Below, piece after piece: positions 24,786 to 33,976 of a DNA stretch of 64,000 nucleotides. Numbering within the stretch: position 1 is the first letter of the stretch; every line of letters begins with the position of its first letter. The position numbers and the translations under genes were made by a program. This DNA is from Marmoricola sp. (GTDB lineage Bacteria > Actinomycetota > Actinomycetes > Propionibacteriales > Nocardioidaceae). The stretch is taken from assembly GCA_025965195.1 (NCBI GenBank), contig JAOPXK010000044.1, positions 1 to 64,000 of the forward strand, given 5' to 3'. The notes below the pieces were generated by a model. That model did not search any database and was not told the origin of the DNA. It saw only the letters and a list, made by a program, of their open reading frames with translations.

Positions 24786-27589
24786 TCCGAGACGCTGGAG
24801 TAGGACACCACGCCCCGACGCAGTCGGGTGACGGTCTCCTTCGCGATCGCCCGCAACGGTGTGTCGGACGCGGCATCGGCGATCTGGCCGGCAAGGTCGA
24901 GCAGCTGCTTCATCCACCGGACGAAGTCACCTGCCGCCAGGTCGGTCGTGTCGAGGACATCGTCCAGGTCGTCGCCCTCGGCCCAGCGGTAGGCAGCCCA
25001 GGAGAACCCGAGGTCGGGCTCGCGGAGCTGGTCGAGGTGGTGGTCCTTCTCGAGCGCGTCCAGGTCGGCCCACAACGAGACCATCTCGCCGAGGACCTCC
25101 TTGACACGGCCACCCGGCACCCGGGGCGCCGAGGCGTCGTCCGGCCGCCGGGACTCGAAGACGAGTGCGGCAAGGACCGCTGCGAGCTCCGACGGGTCCA
25201 GGCCTTCCCACACGCCCGCACGCAGCGACTCCGCAGCCACCAGGTCCATGTCGGTGTAGATGCGCATCAGCTTCCGGCCGCGCGCGGTGACGTCGTCCCC
25301 GTCGAGGTACTCCAGTGCGGTCAGCACCTCGCACACCCGGTCGAACTGGCGGGCGATCGTGTTGGTGCGCTGTTCGATCCGGCGCTTGAGGGTCTTCGCG
25401 TCGCGGTCGAGCTTGTAGTAGCGCTCCGACCAGCGGGCGTGGTCCTCACGGTCCGGGCAGGCGTGGCACGGGTGCGCGCGCAGCTCCTTGCGCAGCCGGG
25501 AGATCCGGTCGTCACCGTCGTGGGCGTCGACCGCGTTCTCGTGGGGCCCCGAGCCGCGGCGAGGCGGCGGCGGCGTCAACCCGTGGGTGCGATCCTTCAG
25601 CGCCGAGGCAAGATCGCGGCGTGCCTGGGGATTGCGGCCGTTGAAGTTCTTCGGCACCTTGAGGCGGGTGCTGGCCACGACCGGCGTCGGGAAGTCGACC
25701 ATGCTCAGCCGGCGGGCGTGGCGATCAGCGGTCACGACATAGGGCCGGGGGCCTTCGCGGTCGGCGCTGAGACCCGGATCGATCACCACGGCGAAGCCGG
25801 CGTACTTGCCGCTCGGGATCTCGATCACATCGCCCGGGCGCAGCGACTCGACGGAGGTCTGCGCCTCCTGGCGACGGTCGAACCGCCGCGACTTGGCGAT
25901 CGAGGTCTCGGTCTCGGAGAGTCGGCGCCGTAGCGCGGCGTACTCCATGAAGTCGCCGAGGTGGCAGGTGGCCGCTTCGGCATACCCCGCGAGGGCGTCC
26001 TCGCTCTTGCGCAGCTGTCGAGCCAGCCCGACGACCGCCTTGTCGGCCTGGAACTGGGCGAAGGACTGCTCGAGGAGCTCACGGGCACGGTCGCGGCCGA
26101 ACTGGTGGACCAGGTTGACCGCCATGTTGTACGACGGGGCAAAGGAGGACTTCAGCGGATAGGTCCGGGTGGAGGCGAGACCGGCAACGGCCTTCGGGTC
26201 CATGCCGGGCTGCCAGAGGACGACGCCGTGGCCCTCCACGTCGATGCCGCGGCGGCCGGCCCGGCCGGTGAGCTGGGTGTACTCCCCCGGGGTGATGTCG
26301 GCATGCGTCTCGCCGTTCCACTTCGAGAGCTTCTCGATCACCACGGAGCGCGCCGGCATGTTGATGCCGAGCGCGAGCGTCTCGGTCGCAAACACGACCC
26401 GGCAGAGGCCCTTGAGGAACAGCGCCTCGACACATTCCTTGAAGGTCGGCAGCATGCCGGCGTGGTGTGCGGCGATGCCTCGCGTGAGGCCGTCGAGGAA
26501 CTCGTGATACCCGAGCACCTGGAGGTCTTCGTCGGGCAGGTGCGAACAGCGCTCCTCGACGAATGCGAAGATCTCGTCGCGCTCGGCCGGCGTGGTCAGC
26601 CGGAGATTCGCGTTGAGGCACTGGGTGACCGCGGCGTCGCACCCGACGCGGCTGAAGATGAAGCAGATCGCGGGCAGGAGGCCGGCGGCGTCCAGGCGTT
26701 CGACGACCTCGAACCGGCTGGGGATCCAGACCCGCCTGCCGTTACCGACGCTGCGTCCCTTCTGCGGTCCCCCGCTACGACCTCTCGGGCTGCGCCGGTC
26801 CTTCATCCGGTTGCTGGCCCAGTCGTCGCGGGCGACGCGGACGAGCTCGGGATTGACCTTCGGTTCCTGACCGGCTGACGAGCGCTCGGACGGGTCACCG
26901 GCGCCCTGCTGTTGGTTGTCTGCGAAGAGGTCGTACATCCGCCGTCCGACGATCACGTGCTGGTAGAGCGGCACAGGACGGCGTTCCTCGACGATGGTGG
27001 TGGTCTCGCCACGGACGGTGCCGAGCCATTCGCCGAACTCCTCGGCGTTGCTGACGGTCGCCGACAGGGAGACCAGCGCAACCGACTCGGGCAGGTGGAT
27101 GATCACCTCTTCCCAGACGGCGCCACGCATCCGGTCGGCGAGGTAGTGCACCTCGTCCATCACCACGAAGCCGAGTCCGGTCAGGGTGCGCGAACCGGCG
27201 TACAACATGTTGCGGAGCACCTCGGTCGTCATCACCACGATCGGTGCATCGCCGTTGATCGAGTTGTCGCCGGTGAGCAGGCCGACGTTCTCTGCGCCGT
27301 ACCTCTTCACCAGGTCGTTGAACTTCTGGTTCGAGAGCGCCTTGATGGGTGCGGTGTAGAAGCACTTGCGTCCGGTCTGCAGCCCGAGGTGTACGGCGAA
27401 CTCGCCGACGATCGTCTTTCCCGAGCCGGTGGGGGCCGCGACCAGCACGGACCGACCGTCCTCGAGCTCGCGGCAGGCGCGCAGCTGGAAGTCATCGAGT
27501 GGGAACTCGTAGAGCGACTCGAACTCCCCGACCATCGGGTGCTTCGCGTTGCGCCTCGACCGGGCGTAGCTCTCCGAAGGACTGCTCAT
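24782..27589 (-). CDS. helY: Ski2/Mtr4-like DEAD/DEAH-box RNA helicase
   Basis: 935 residues. Walker A 'APTGSGKTIVGEF' near residue 55, 'MDEVHYLAD' (DEVH box), then 'GRAGRRGID' motif VI; a C-terminal DSHCT-like helical region and a 'CHACPD' cysteine pair. Closest described relative is mycobacterial HelY, in the same tat-paf-proteasome neighbourhood. Presumably an ATP-dependent RNA helicase. Its ATG overlaps the dagK stop (ATGA). Confidence 0.93.
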   Translation of the reverse strand: MSSPSESYARSRRNAKHPMVGEFESLYEFPLDDFQLRACRELEDGRSVLVAAPTGSGKTIVGEFAVHLGLQTGRKCFYTAPIKALSNQKFNDLVKRYGAENVGLLTGDNSINGDAPIVVMTTEVLRNMLYAGSRTLTGLGFVVMDEVHYLADRMRGAVWEEVIIHLPESVALVSLSATVSNAEEFGEWLGTVRGETTTIVEERRPVPLYQHVIVGRRMYDLFADNQQQGAGDPSERSSAGQEPKVNPELVRVARDDWASNRMKDRRSPRGRSGGPQKGRSVGNGRRVWIPSRFEVVERLDAAGLLPAICFIFSRVGCDAAVTQCLNANLRLTTPAERDEIFAFVEERCSHLPDEDLQVLGYHEFLDGLTRGIAAHHAGMLPTFKECVEALFLKGLCRVVFATETLALGINMPARSVVIEKLSKWNGETHADITPGEYTQLTGRAGRRGIDVEGHGVVLWQPGMDPKAVAGLASTRTYPLKSSFAPSYNMAVNLVHQFGRDRARELLEQSFAQFQADKAVVGLARQLRKSEDALAGYAEAATCHLGDFMEYAALRRRLSETETSIAKSRRFDRRQEAQTSVESLRPGDVIEIPSGKYAGFAVVIDPGLSADREGPRPYVVTADRHARRLSMVDFPTPVVASTRLKVPKNFNGRNPQARRDLASALKDRTHGLTPPPPRRGSGPHENAVDAHDGDDRISRLRKELRAHPCHACPDREDHARWSERYYKLDRDAKTLKRRIEQRTNTIARQFDRVCEVLTALEYLDGDDVTARGRKLMRIYTDMDLVAAESLRAGVWEGLDPSELAAVLAALVFESRRPDDASAPRVPGGRVKEVLGEMVSLWADLDALEKDHHLDQLREPDLGFSWAAYRWAEGDDLDDVLDTTDLAAGDFVRWMKQLLDLAGQIADAASDTPLRAIAKETVTRLRRGVVSYSSVSD

Positions 27590-28470
27590 GGCACCAGCAC
27601 CCTCAGCGCCAGCGGCGCCACCTCGATGGTGAGGGGCAGCGCGCCGATCCGCTCGCCGTCGGCGTACGCCACGACGTCAGCAGCGGCGATGGTGATCTTG
27701 CGTCCGTAGTGATGCCGGTAGTCCGGGTGGTCGATGTGCGTGCCCTTGAACAGCTTGGGATAGGTGCGTACCAGCTCGCGCTTCTTCATCGGCCGGATGA
27801 TCACCACGTCGAGCAAGCCGTCATCGAGCACGGCGCCCTTGGTGATCTGGAGTCCGCCGCCGAACGACTCGCTGTTGCCCACCGCGACCAGCATCGCGTC
27901 GAACCGGTGCTCCTCGCCGTCGATGTCGACGACGTACGAGATCGGCTGGAAGGTGCGCAGCTCGGCCAGGGTGGCGAGGTTGTAGCGCATCTGACCACGT
28001 GGCCAGGTCATCTCGTTGGCCCGCTCGTTGACCTTCGCGTCGAAGCCCGCCGCCAGGACGGTGACGTAGTAGCGATCGCCGACCCTGGCGAGGTCGATCC
28101 GGCGCTCGTGGTTGCGGATGATGACATCCGCAGCCTCCTGCGGGTCGCCGCGTGGCAGGTCGAGGGCGCGCGCGACGTCGTTGCCGGTGCCTGCGGGGAT
28201 GATGCCCAGCCGGGTCTCCGTGCCGGCGACCGCCTGCACTCCGAGGTGGACCATCCCGTCACCGCCGCAGACCACCAGTGTCTCAACGCCGTCGGCGACG
28301 CTCGTGTGCGCCAGCTCGAGGGCGTCGTCGGCGCTCGAGCCGGCCAGGCTGCGGACGTCGTACCCGGCCTCCTGCAGACGGGGCAGCGCAAGCTGGGCGG
28401 TCCTCGTGCCTTTGCCCTTGCCCGCCGTAGGGTTCGTCAGGAAGGCGATCTCGCGCTTCTGGATGGACAC
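27586..28470 (-). CDS. diacylglycerol/lipid kinase (DagK family)
   Basis: 294 residues. DAGK catalytic signatures 'CGGDGMVHLGVQ' and 'IPAGTGNDVARAL', early 'FLTNPTAGKGKG', and a C-terminal beta-rich domain ending 'DGERIGALPLTIEV'. It phosphorylates diacylglycerol or a related lipid using ATP at the membrane, recycling to phosphatidic acid. Followed by helY with an ATGA overlap. Confidence 0.93.
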   Translation of the reverse strand: MSIQKREIAFLTNPTAGKGKGTRTAQLALPRLQEAGYDVRSLAGSSADDALELAHTSVADGVETLVVCGGDGMVHLGVQAVAGTETRLGIIPAGTGNDVARALDLPRGDPQEAADVIIRNHERRIDLARVGDRYYVTVLAAGFDAKVNERANEMTWPRGQMRYNLATLAELRTFQPISYVVDIDGEEHRFDAMLVAVGNSESFGGGLQITKGAVLDDGLLDVVIIRPMKKRELVRTYPKLFKGTHIDHPDYRHHYGRKITIAAADVVAYADGERIGALPLTIEVAPLALRVLVP

Positions 28471-28550
28471 GCGGCGAGCATATGCGCATCCGCCTGAGGC
28501 ACGCTGGTCGACTCGGTAGCGTCGGCAGCCTGGGATTTGTGGGAGTTCAC

Positions 28551-29450
28551 ATGACCGAACACGTCAGTACGCCGGACGGACGTCAGCTGGAGATCCTGGT
28601 CTCCGGACCCGAGGACGGGTATCCGTTCGTCTTCCATGGCGGTACGCCGAGCGCGGCTGTCCGGCTTCCCTCCCTCGACCGGCTGCTCGGCGACGCCGCC
28701 CTTCGGATGGTCACCTGGTCGCGTCCTGGTTACGGCAGCTCGACCCCGCGCGCCGAGCCGGATCGACCCGGGCGGATCGCCGACGACGTGGTGGACACCG
28801 CGACGGTGCTCGACGCGTTGGGACTGGACGACTTCGTCACTCTCGGCTGGTCCGGAGGCGGGCCTCGTGCGCTGGGATGTGCGGCCCTGCTCCCGGAGCG
28901 CTGTCGCGCGGCGGTGTCGCTCGCGGGCGTCGCGCCGTACGGTCCACCCGACCTGGACTTCGTCGCAGGCATGGGACCAGAGAACGTCCGCGACTTCGAG
29001 GCTGCCGTGGTCGGCCGCTCCGCCCTGGAGCCGTTGATCGAGGCAGAGATCGACGAGCTCAAGGACGTCACCGGGGCCGACATCGTCGCCGCGTTCGGCG
29101 GGCTCGTCGACGGGGTGGATGCTGCTGCCCTGACCGGTGAGTTCGGCGACTTCATCGCGACATCGTTCCGCCGTGCCTGTGAGCAGGGCGTGATCGGCCT
29201 GCTCGACGACAACCTGATGATCGTTGCGCCCTGGGGCTTCGATGTCGACGCGATCAGGGTGCCCGTCTCGGTCTGGCAGGGGCGCCAGGACAAGATGGTT
29301 CCGTTCGCGCACGGCCGGTGGCTCGCCGACCACATCCCCGGAGCACGCCGACACCTCTTCGAGGACGAAGGCCACATCTCACTGGTCTCGCGGATGGACG
29401 AGATGCTCGAGGAGCTGCGCGACCTGGCCGGCCTCGGGGCACCGCACTAG
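28551..29450 (+). CDS. alpha/beta hydrolase
   Basis: 299 residues from MTEHVSTPDG with GGGAG five bases before the ATG. Oxyanion region 'FVFHGGTPS', nucleophile elbow GWSGGG with S101, late 'GRQDKMVPF' aspartate and 'EDEGHISL' histidine. Possible esterase, lipase or haloperoxidase-like enzyme; the substrate cannot be assigned. Shares its CTAG stop with the convergent 129-residue gene. Confidence 0.88.
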   Translation: MTEHVSTPDGRQLEILVSGPEDGYPFVFHGGTPSAAVRLPSLDRLLGDAALRMVTWSRPGYGSSTPRAEPDRPGRIADDVVDTATVLDALGLDDFVTLGWSGGGPRALGCAALLPERCRAAVSLAGVAPYGPPDLDFVAGMGPENVRDFEAAVVGRSALEPLIEAEIDELKDVTGADIVAAFGGLVDGVDAAALTGEFGDFIATSFRRACEQGVIGLLDDNLMIVAPWGFDVDAIRVPVSVWQGRQDKMVPFAHGRWLADHIPGARRHLFEDEGHISLVSRMDEMLEELRDLAGLGAPH

Positions 29451-29836
29451 GGACGCAGTGTGACCGCAAACACCTCGGGGCGGACGCCGACCGCCTTGGC
29501 GAACCTGCCGATCACGGCCAACACGTCGTCCGCGCTGAAGGTCGTCCCCGGAGCGGCCAGCACCAGCCGGCCATCGAGCTCGAGGACGAGGACCTGTCCC
29601 CGGCTCCAGAGCTGGTGCGCAAGCTGACGCCATGGCTCCGCCACGACGGGCTGCGGAAACGCCTGGTCGACCGCGAGCAGGTCACACGGGAAGGATGCAG
29701 CCTCCGAGCTGAAGCCGCCGGGGATGGCGCCGCCCCGCAGCGAGCACTCGGCGGTCCAGGTCACCGCCGCTGTGCCGAGCCAGTCGGGCAGGTCGAAGGG
29801 ATCGACCTCGCGCACCTCGCCCGGCGCGGCGGTCAC
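29447..29836 (-). CDS. conserved-looking hypothetical protein downstream of tatC
   Basis: 129 residues, no family recognised. Mostly soluble, mixed alpha/beta; 'VTWTAECSLRGG' and 'FSADDVLAVIGRFAKAVGV' stand out. The ATG overlaps the tatC stop (ATGA), so it is coupled to the Tat system genes. Codon pattern is normal and it fills the space exactly, so it is a real gene. A role in Tat export is only suggested by position. Confidence 0.7.
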   Translation of the reverse strand: MTAAPGEVREVDPFDLPDWLGTAAVTWTAECSLRGGAIPGGFSSEAASFPCDLLAVDQAFPQPVVAEPWRQLAHQLWSRGQVLVLELDGRLVLAAPGTTFSADDVLAVIGRFAKAVGVRPEVFAVTLRP

Positions 29837-30675
29837 AGTGGCGAGACCTCGTCATCGTCGTACGCCGGCCTCGCCTCGCGTGCCGTCTTGCGACGGCGGT
29901 CGACGGTCCGGGCAATCACTTCAGAGATCATGAACAACAGCAGCATCGGGAACGCGAGCATGCACATCGAGAACGGGTCAGTGGACGGCGTTGCGACGGC
30001 CGCGAAGATGAAGGTGCCCAGGATGATCCAGGGCCGGTGCTTGGCCAGGGACTTGCCCTTGACCACACCGGCCAGGTTGAGCAGTACGACGAAGAGCGGG
30101 ATCTCGAACGCGATGCCGAAGATCAGCAGCATCCGGGTGATGAACGTGAAGAAGTCGCCGAACTCGGTCAGCTGGGTGACGTGGGCGGGAGTGAAACCGA
30201 TCAGCGCGGAGATCCCCTTGGGGAGCACCCAGTAGCCGACGCCGACACCGATCAGGAACAGCGGTCCGGCGATGAGGGCGAAGATCCGCGTCCAGCGGCG
30301 CTCCTTGGCATGCAGGCCCGGAACGATGAAGCCCCAGATCTCATAGAGCCACAGCGGTGAGGTGCCCACCACACCGGCGATGCCGCAGAGCTTGAACTGC
30401 AGCATCAGCGGAGTGCCGACGCCGGTGATGACCGCCTCTGTGGTCACCTTCGAGCCCAGCGCCTCCCGGGCGTCGTTGTAGGGCTTGAAGACGAGCTCGA
30501 AGAGCTGGTGCCAGAAGAAGAACGCGACGATCGTGCCGAGGACCAGATAGAGCGTGATGCGCATGACGCGCGCACGCAGCTCCCGGAAGTGGTCGGAGAG
30601 CGCCATCCGGCCGCCCTCGCCGGCAGGGCTCTGCGGTTTGCCCCGAAACATGTCGAGGACGCCAAGCATGGCCAT
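29833..30675 (-). CDS. tatC: Sec-independent protein translocase TatC
   Basis: 280 residues with six membrane segments. TatC hallmarks: 'SDHFRELRARVM' N-terminal motif, 'YEIWGFIVPGLHAKERR' and the late 'ATPSTDPFSMCMLAFPM'. It is the signal-peptide receptor of the twin-arginine pathway in the cytoplasmic membrane. Basic/acidic C-terminal tail. Starts 14 bases after the tatA stop; overlaps the next gene. Confidence 0.97.
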   Translation of the reverse strand: MAMLGVLDMFRGKPQSPAGEGGRMALSDHFRELRARVMRITLYLVLGTIVAFFFWHQLFELVFKPYNDAREALGSKVTTEAVITGVGTPLMLQFKLCGIAGVVGTSPLWLYEIWGFIVPGLHAKERRWTRIFALIAGPLFLIGVGVGYWVLPKGISALIGFTPAHVTQLTEFGDFFTFITRMLLIFGIAFEIPLFVVLLNLAGVVKGKSLAKHRPWIILGTFIFAAVATPSTDPFSMCMLAFPMLLLFMISEVIARTVDRRRKTAREARPAYDDDEVSPL

Positions 30676-30689
30676 CGGTTTGGGGTGGG

Positions 30690-30941
30690 TCAGTCGGTCG
30701 GGTTCTGGTGACGATCGGCCTCGGCCTGCTTGCGCTTGTCGATCTCGCGCTGCTCATCGGTCTTGGCCTTGTCATCGTCGTCGTCGAGCAGACCCTTCGT
30801 CTCGGCCTTGAAGATCCGCAGGGCCCGGCCGCTACCGCGTGCGAGGTCGGGGAGCTTGTTGGCACCGAAGAGCAGGACCAGTACAACCAGAATGATCAAC
30901 AGCTCGGGCGTGCCGAGTCCAGCGATGAGCGGGATGGTCAT
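30690..30941 (-). CDS. tatA: twin-arginine translocase subunit TatA
   Basis: 83 residues: short periplasmic start, one membrane helix (about 10-26, '[14 protein letters not shown]'), '[19 protein letters not shown]' amphipathic helix, then a charged tail with a DDDDD run. Forms the pore-like assembly with TatC. AAGGAAACC precedes the ATG. No tatB is adjacent, as usual in actinobacteria. Confidence 0.97.
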   Translation of the reverse strand: MTIPLIAGLGTPELLIILVVLVLLFGANKLPDLARGSGRALRIFKAETKGLLDDDDDKAKTDEQREIDKRKQAEADRHQNPTD

Positions 30942-30974
30942 GGTTTCCTTTTTTCGTTGGTCGGAACTGCAATC

Positions 30975-31955
30975 TCATGCTACGCCGTCCCCGTACAACG
31001 CCAGCGCGGCGGACGCCGTATGACGGACCTGATCGGCCAGCTCGGCCGGCTCGAGGATCTCTGCCCCTGCCGAGAGTCGGAGCATCAGCCGCACCAGCCA
31101 GAGCGGATCCCCGACCTGCAGGGTGACCTCGAGGCTGCCGTCGGCGACCTCCACGACCTTGGTCACCGGGTAGTACTCCGTCACCCAGCGCATCCCGGGA
31201 GCCAGCTTCAGACGCGCGGTGAGATCACCCGGTGCGGGCTGGAAGAGCCCCTCGGAGAGGTCGCGAGGGGGTATGTCGTGGGTGACCCGGGCGTCCTGGA
31301 GCACCTGGACCCCGTGCACCCGGTCGAGGCGGAACAGCCGACGCGCTTCGGCGAGGTGACACCACGCATCGAGATAGCTGCGCCCGTCGGCCACCAGGAT
31401 CTCGATCGGGTCGACGACTCGCTCGGTGCTCTCGTCGCGTGTCGGGACGTAGTAGTCGAGCTGGACCTGCCGGTTCCTGGCAATCGCTCCTTCGAGCGTG
31501 TGCCTCACCTCGGCGATCGCGCTCGGTGGGGTGGCGAGCACCTGCACCGGCGGCGCGGGCTCGCCTCCGGCCGTGGCCTCCTCGAGCTTGGCGAGGGTGC
31601 GGTCCACCACCTCCCGCGAGCTCTCCGGGCTGCCCTCACGCAGCGCTCGCAGCGCGACGATCAGCGCCGAGGCTTCGGAGCTGCCGAGCCGGACCGGTCG
31701 GGAGAGGTACTCCGCGTTGCCGATCCGGACCATCCCGTCGGGGTTGTCCTCGAGCGCCTCGAAGTCGATGTCGATCAGCTCACCCGGTCCGAGGCCCGGC
31801 ATGCCGCAGTACCAGAGCACGTTCAGGTCCTTGAGGATCTGGGCCGGTGTCGTGTCGAAGTCGGCGGCGACCTTGGCCAGCGGCGTACCGGATCGCGCCT
31901 GGAGGTACGGGACGAGTGCCAGCAGCCGTGAGACCTGTTCGCGAGCGCCGCTCAT
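30975..31955 (-). CDS. pafC: PafC, WYL-domain transcriptional regulator
   Basis: 326 residues. N-terminal winged helix-like part ('GTPLAKVAADFDTTPAQILK'), a WYL domain with 'GRSYLDAWCHLAEARRLFRL', and a WCX-type C-terminus. With PafB it forms the heterodimeric activator of the LexA/RecA-independent DNA-damage response in mycobacteria. ATGA overlap with pafB. Together with pafA the genes lie in the usual proteasome cluster. Confidence 0.93.
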   Translation of the reverse strand: MSGAREQVSRLLALVPYLQARSGTPLAKVAADFDTTPAQILKDLNVLWYCGMPGLGPGELIDIDFEALEDNPDGMVRIGNAEYLSRPVRLGSSEASALIVALRALREGSPESSREVVDRTLAKLEEATAGGEPAPPVQVLATPPSAIAEVRHTLEGAIARNRQVQLDYYVPTRDESTERVVDPIEILVADGRSYLDAWCHLAEARRLFRLDRVHGVQVLQDARVTHDIPPRDLSEGLFQPAPGDLTARLKLAPGMRWVTEYYPVTKVVEVADGSLEVTLQVGDPLWLVRLMLRLSAGAEILEPAELADQVRHTASAALALYGDGVA

Positions 31956-32932
31956 GCGGCGCCCTCGCTGATGCTCCGCAGCGACGCGATCACGTCGGTC
32001 CGGAGGTCGGCGGGCTCCTCGACGACAACCGCATCGGCGTAGCCGAGGACCTCGCCGACGAATGCATGCGTCTCCGCGTAGGGGACGGTGAGGCGGTCCC
32101 AGCCTCCGGTCTGGTCCGGGCCGTCCACCTGCTCGGCAACCACGCTCGCGCGGCGTCGGAGGCCGTGGACCGCGCCCTTGCGGGCCAGCACCGTCGCGGT
32201 CTTGCTCGGCCTGACCGGAGCGAGTGAGTCACTGATCGCCCGGACATCGGTCCCCGGAGGTACGGCGAACGAACCTGGTGCCCCTGCTGTCCGAACCTCG
32301 CCCTCGACCCTGCTGAGCCGGAACATCCGGGTCTCCCCACGGTCGGTGTCGAAGCCGACGACGTACCAACGCTCGCGGGAGGTGACGATGCCCCACGGCT
32401 GGAGGGTGCGTTCCTTGGTGGTGGTGTCGGCCGGTCGTCGGTAGTCGAACGTCACCGGTGTCCGGGTGAGGGTGGCGTCCCACATCGCGTCGAAGGCCGG
32501 CTCCTGCGCCACGAGCCGCGGCTGGACGGCGTCGAGCGCTTCACGGTCCACGTCGAAGCCGGCCGCCTTCAGCTTGACCAGCGCCTGCGACGTCGCCGAC
32601 GCGAGACCGGCGTGCTGCCAGACCCTGGCGGCAAGGCCGAGCACCGCGACCTCGTCGGGCTGCAGGTCGATCGCGGGCAGCTCGAACGCGTCACGCTTGA
32701 TCCGGTAGCCCTGCTCGTCCTCGAAGAACTTGTCCAGGAAACCGACCTCGATCGGGATGCCGAGCCCGCGGAGCTCTTCCTTGTCACGCTCGAACATCTT
32801 CTCGAAGGCCTCATCGGAGGATCCCTGGTAGGGCTCGATCACCTCGCGGATGCGGTCCTTGGTGACGTAGTTGCGCGAGACCAGCAGCAAGATCACAAGG
32901 TTGAGCAGTCGTTCTGACTTGGGTGCGGACAC
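31952..32932 (-). CDS. pafB: PafB, WYL-domain transcriptional regulator
   Basis: 326 residues, paralogous to the following pafC. 'SERLLNLVILLLVSRNYVTK' HTH region at the start, WYL core around 'GIVTSRERWYVVGFDTDRGE', C-terminal WCX-like segment. Partner of PafC in DNA-damage-dependent transcription. Starts nine bases after the FKBP lipoprotein gene. Confidence 0.93.
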   Translation of the reverse strand: MSAPKSERLLNLVILLLVSRNYVTKDRIREVIEPYQGSSDEAFEKMFERDKEELRGLGIPIEVGFLDKFFEDEQGYRIKRDAFELPAIDLQPDEVAVLGLAARVWQHAGLASATSQALVKLKAAGFDVDREALDAVQPRLVAQEPAFDAMWDATLTRTPVTFDYRRPADTTTKERTLQPWGIVTSRERWYVVGFDTDRGETRMFRLSRVEGEVRTAGAPGSFAVPPGTDVRAISDSLAPVRPSKTATVLARKGAVHGLRRRASVVAEQVDGPDQTGGWDRLTVPYAETHAFVGEVLGYADAVVVEEPADLRTDVIASLRSISEGAA

Positions 32933-32941
32933 TGCCCACTC

Positions 32942-33901
32942 CTAACTGACGCCCAGGACGTCGATCACATAGGCCAGCGTTGCATTACCCGGGATCCCGG
33001 GCGGGGAACCGGTCGCCTTGAAGGCCAGGCGCGGCGGTGTCAGCACCAGCACCCGGCTGCCGCGCGGGACGCCGACCAGGGCCCGGTCCCACGCCTCGAT
33101 CACGCCGTCGGTGCCGAGCGGGATGGTCGCCGGCTCCTTGGAGAAGGTCTGGTCGAAGACCTTGTCGGTGCCGTAGAGCTGGCCCAGGTAGTTCAGCGTC
33201 ACCAGGCTGTTGGCACGTGCCGGTGGGCCGGTCCCCTCGATGAGCGGGATGACGACCAGGTGCTTCGGCTTGGACTTCGTGGCGTGGGCGAAGTTGAGCC
33301 GGCTGACGTGGCCATCGGTGAGCACCACGGTCGGGATCCCCTTACGGGCAGGCACGACCCTCCCGGCCGCGGACGGCAGGATCGTCGTCGGGGGTACGGC
33401 GAGCACGTCGGCGACTATCACGATCGGATCGCCGGGCAGGATGTCGTACTGAGGGGCGCCGTTGTCACCGTAGGCATCGGCAGCCGTGGCTTCCACGACG
33501 ATCCGGCTGCCCTGCTTCTGACCGGTCAGCGCCTTCAACAGCACCGGGAACAGGTTCGCGTCGGACTCCTTGACGGCGACGGCGCTCCGCCCCTGGTCGT
33601 ACGTCGAGATCACCTTCTTGCCGGTCCGCCCGTCCACCAGGGTGAGCTCGAGGACGAACAGCTGGTCGGAGATGATCGGCGAGCCGGTGCCCTGATCGAG
33701 CACCTTGGACCTGGACTCGTCGAGCTTCAGCGGGGTCTTGAAGGTGATGGTCGGCGGCTCGCCGACCTTGCCCGTCACCACCACGCCGGGCAGTGGTCCG
33801 ACACCGCTCGAACCCGGATCGGTGGGGTCGTTGGACGACGTACAGCCTGCGAGCGCGAGCGCCGTCGCCACGGTCAGTGCCAGGGCGGGCAGACGACGCA
33901 C
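32942..33901 (-). CDS. FKBP-type peptidyl-prolyl isomerase lipoprotein
   Basis: 319 residues. Signal peptide with lipobox 'ALALAGC' (C20). Two FKBP-like regions: residues about 35-165 are weakly conserved, and 200-319 contains 'VTLNYLGQLYGTDKVFDQTF', 'GTDGVIEAWDRALVGVPRGS' and 'LAYVIDVLGV', typical FKBP. Probably an extracytoplasmic folding catalyst anchored in the membrane. It lies between pafA and pafB, an arrangement also known from other actinobacterial proteasome loci. Confidence 0.88.
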   Translation of the reverse strand: MRRLPALALTVATALALAGCTSSNDPTDPGSSGVGPLPGVVVTGKVGEPPTITFKTPLKLDESRSKVLDQGTGSPIISDQLFVLELTLVDGRTGKKVISTYDQGRSAVAVKESDANLFPVLLKALTGQKQGSRIVVEATAADAYGDNGAPQYDILPGDPIVIVADVLAVPPTTILPSAAGRVVPARKGIPTVVLTDGHVSRLNFAHATKSKPKHLVVIPLIEGTGPPARANSLVTLNYLGQLYGTDKVFDQTFSKEPATIPLGTDGVIEAWDRALVGVPRGSRVLVLTPPRLAFKATGSPPGIPGNATLAYVIDVLGVS

Positions 33902-33976
33902 GGACTTTCACCTCGGGGCTTGGGACGACGAGTCGGGAGAAGGGTAACCGTGTCACGGGATCAACCCCGACTGGAC

